Assembly: GCA_003971905.1 (NCBI GenBank)
Contig: RSEE01000080.1
Location: 1-64,000 of the forward strand
Length of the DNA: 64,000 nt
Origin: Moniliella sp. 'wahieum'
Lineage: Eukaryota; Basidiomycota; Moniliellomycetes; Moniliellales; Moniliellaceae
Direction: 5' to 3'
Below, piece by piece: positions 61,601 through 64,000 of the stretch. The first letter of the stretch is position 1, and each line of letters begins with the position of its first letter. The notes beneath the pieces are model-generated. The model was not told the DNA's origin, searched no databases, and saw only the letters and a list, made by a program, of their open reading frames with translations. Both the position numbers and the translations under genes were made by a program.

Positions 61601-63050
61601 CTCGGCACCAAAGGGCGCGGGGCGAACGTAAGGGCAGTTTCACCCTCCTCCTCGCTCTCGCCGAGAAGTTCAAGGCGGGCGGCGAGATCAACATGCAGCC
61701 GTTGAGTGGCCAAGACGAAGTGCGCCGCGAGCATCGAGGAGTTCTTCCTCTTGGCCTCGGGACTTCTCGGTGGCTCGACCCCGCACGAGATCTCGGCGAC
61801 CTGGATGGCGCTCAACCGGTTGGTGTACGAGTACCGCGCGACCTTTCTGCGCAATCGATCAAGGAACTGCTCCAGACGGCCGCCACGTTTGTCCGGAGCC
61901 AGAACCGGAGATCATCAAGTCGGTCCTGGGCACGATGAACGTTGCTGCGGTCAGTGTCGATTCGGGGTTGCTCTTGGCGGACAATGGCGAGTTGCTGCGG
62001 ACGTTGGTGGAAGCTGTTTTGCTCTGTCCAAGGACAACCGGTACCGGTTCAAGTTGCCCGTGCGCCACTTTTGCGAGCGCCTCGTCCGTCGGTTTGGATT
62101 TGATGCGATCGATCGGCTGGTGCCCGAAGACGACAAGAAGTTGTTGGCCAACATTCGCAAGCGCAAGGAACGTGCCAAGCGCCGTCGTACCGAGAAGGAA
62201 GACGATCCTCACCTCACCGAAACGGCACTGGGCACGACCCAGGCCGCGCGCAAGACGCGCGACATTGGTACGGACGCATTTGAAGATGTACTGTACGGCT
62301 CCGAGGCCGAGCTGGCCTCGTCGGACGAAGAGGAACAGGGAGCGTCGCACAAGGGCAAGGCGCCCCAGGGCAAAGCACCCCAGGGTAAGAAATCTCGTCG
62401 TGCTGTCGACGAGACGTACATTCGCGCCGACGACGATGAGCCGATGGACTTGTTGGACCGCGGCGCTGCTGGGTCCAAGATTATGACGGGCATGTGGCGG
62501 CGGTGCAGGCGCGTGCGAACGCGGCGGCCGGACGTGCCTCGCGAAAGGGCACCCAGTTCCCCAGCGACGTCGATACGGGCAAGATGCTGATTCAGGACGA
62601 GGAGGATCCACGCTGGCCCCGACGGCGACCCGGGGCAAGAAGCGCAAGTCGGGCGACGACTTGGAGGAGGAGCAAGATGATGGGGATGCGTACCGTGGTC
62701 TGTCGATCGGAGCTGATGGTCATACCCACACCCGCACAGGCGCCGTCAAGTTCAACAAGAACAACAAGAAGACCCGTGCGGCCGAGGCGGAGATGGATTT
62801 GGACGAGCAGGACGACGAGGCGCGGCAGATTGGTGCGCCAGCCGAAAATAAGGACCGTCGCAAGCGGCCCAAGAAGGACAAGACGGCCATTGGGGGCCAG
62901 TTCCGTGCCAAGAAGGCCCAAGGCGATGTGCAGCGGGGCGGCATGTCCCCCTATGCCTATGTCCCGCTGGGCGATGTGAGCGGCAAGAAGGCCGGACGCA
63001 ACGCGCGCCAGATGGACATTACTGGCCACGGACGCAAGCGCCGCGGTTGA
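58697..63050 (+). CDS. RRP12: Ribosomal RNA-processing protein 12 (RRP12)
   Basis: A HEAT-repeat protein for 40S and 60S precursor maturation and nuclear export. The start at 58697 reads MADYDAAAATDALNEALLKI. An intron lies at 58949-59045 (GTAAGG...CTATAG). The body shows RRP12/NUC173 features in order: VLYKEIDPLLRLLQGPL, VLNILEIALVHFPLKVLSHT, IDVRPKVRRRAQQLVLATLQ, KRAYHLFTRLVEASTG and FKLPVRHFCERLVRRFGFD. The basic tail has KRRRTEKEDD, then MSPYAYVPLGDVSGKKA and the stop at 63048-63050. The tail motif YAYVPLG is typical of the family. At least eight frame changes occur without splice signals over about 1400 codons. Since the gene is essential in yeast these are read as consensus errors. It converges on eIF3m, 251 bp away. 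Confidence 0.93.
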
Positions 63051-63301
63051 ACTTGCTTCCTCTTTCCTGTTTCTGGTTTTGCTTTTGAGATGAACTTCAT
63101 GCTTTGGCTATTCCGCAAGATCTGTAGAAACTCTGTCTGGAGCTACGAGCAAACCGCTTTCTCTACATACGTCTACATAGGTGCCATACGGAAAGGATGT
63201 AGGGGAGGTGGTAGTGGAGGTGAGAGAGAGTGCATACAGTACATGCAGGTCCCTGGGAGAAATCTCTCCCCGCCCAAGGAACTTTTCGAGCCCAAGGAGT
63301 T

Positions 63302-64000
63302 CTAAGCCGAAGGCACGGGTTCCTGCTGCGCTTGGCCCTCCACTGCTGCAACAGGCGCTTCCGACCGGGTCTCGGACGTCGCCGAGGTGAGCGTAGTAAG
63401 GATGCGCGATCGCGCCGTCCCACTCCTCCAGGCGGTTTCCAACAGCTTCCATTGGGCCGGGCCAAACGCGCGGTGGGATGCGCGGAAGACACGGAAGGTC
63501 TGGTGCGTCTGCGACAACTTGCCCGCCGCCAGACCGGCACGAATCAAGTCAATCAGCCACCCCTCGACGGCGTCCGAACCCGTCTCCTTCTCCCCTGCAG
63601 CAGACAGCACCGAACCGATTTGAGCATAGGTGAGCGTGGCCGGTGCCGCCGGTGCGCTCTCCCCTTGCACCTTGGCACAGGCGTCGGCCAGGTCCAACAG
63701 CGTAGCCTTCCGCGACAAGGCGGCGGTGTCAATGCCAAGACGCTTCACTTCGGCCTCGTTGGACGAGATCCACTTGGCCACCTCGGCCGCCGGGCCGGTA
63801 ATCAGTGCGGTCAGCAGCGCCCCGGCTGGCGAACCCTGCAGCGCCTTGGACGCAGCAGGAATGTTGGCCAGCGTCTCAAAGTCCATCACTGTGGGCAAAG
63901 CAATGGCCGAAACCACAGCTTCAGCACCGGCTTTGGCGCCCTTGGACTCGCCCGTGGCAGTGAGGAAGCGCAGGTACACCAGGGTAAACTCGTACGCTTG
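63302..64000 (-). CDS. Translation initiation factor 3 subunit M (eIF3m), partial
   Basis: The C-terminal 230 or so residues of a PCI-domain protein run off the right edge. Landmarks are YLRFLTATGESKG, EVKRLGIDTAALSRKATLLD, a winged-helix part with YAQIGSVL, DAVEGWLIDLIRAGLAAGKL, and RVFRASHRAFGPAQWKLLETAW. The order and the AVE-x-x-[VL]-ID-x-IR-x-G-x-x-x-GK core match eIF3m rather than CSN or proteasome subunits. The stop is at 63302-63304. Unlike its neighbours it is open in a single frame over all visible codons. Confidence 0.82.
   Translation of the reverse strand, partial: QAYEFTLVYLRFLTATGESKGAKAGAEAVVSAIALPTVMDFETLANIPAASKALQGSPAGALLTALITGPAAEVAKWISSNEAEVKRLGIDTAALSRKATLLDLADACAKVQGESAPAAPATLTYAQIGSVLSAAGEKETGSDAVEGWLIDLIRAGLAAGKLSQTHQTFRVFRASHRAFGPAQWKLLETAWRSGTARSRILTTLTSATSETRSEAPVAAVEGQAQQEPVPSA

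Noticed and set aside
3694-63050. Programmed ribosomal frameshifting as an explanation of the many frame changes
   Set aside because: Breaks occur at unrelated sites in unrelated genes and often at homopolymers, without a shared slippery heptamer or structure.

Overview
The window is nuclear DNA of a fungus, most probably a basidiomycete. The signs are short spliceosomal introns of about 50-110 bp with GT..AG ends, GC-rich coding DNA, intron-bearing tRNA genes, and the gene content: a fungal adenylate cyclase with RA, LRR, PP2C-like and cyclase parts, a PDR-type ABC transporter, RRP12, RPS2 and eIF3m. I cannot name the genus. No plasmid, phage, CRISPR or bacterial feature is present.

Layout. 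0.2-1.8 kb: subtilisin-like protease (-). 3.7-5.4 kb: RCK2/SRK1-type kinase (-). 6.07 kb: tRNA-Lys. 8.8-9.8 kb: unrecognised gene (+). 10.2 kb: tRNA-Glu. 11.0-12.3 kb: short-chain dehydrogenase (+). 12.8-13.7 kb: STM1/HABP4-type protein (+). 14.5-15.8 kb: secreted M28 aminopeptidase (-). 16.5-20.1 kb: SCY1-like pseudokinase (-). 22.9-27.4 kb: PDR transporter (-). 30.1-33.2 kb: NYN-domain protein (-). 34.3-37.5 kb: long disordered protein (-). 38.1-46.3 kb: adenylate cyclase (-). 47.0-49.2 kb: Sec14-like protein (-). 50.4-51.7 kb: mitochondrial L30 and an unknown gene (-). 51.8 kb: tRNA-Ala. 52.1-52.9 kb: RPS2 (-). 53.8-54.6 kb: Ty1/copia remnant (-). 57.1-58.1 kb: CaaX-ended unknown protein (+). 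58.7-63.05 kb: RRP12 (+). 63.3 kb to the right edge: eIF3m (-, partial).

Nearly every protein gene, including essential single-copy ones, reads in two or three frames joined by 1-2 base indels, often one base short in a homopolymer. This looks like uncorrected long-read consensus error, not gene decay. Gene ends below follow family homology across those breaks, so internal exon structure is approximate.

The genes do not form an obvious pathway cluster. Several bear on nutrient and stress signalling (adenylate cyclase, RCK2-type kinase) or ribosome production and translation (RRP12, RPS2, STM1, eIF3m, mitochondrial L30). The long intergenic stretches carry recurring short words: TSACGCGTSA, ATCGATCATCG and CTCAG/CTGAG. 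They also hold several small dispersed or tandem repeats, which are the least explained part of the window.
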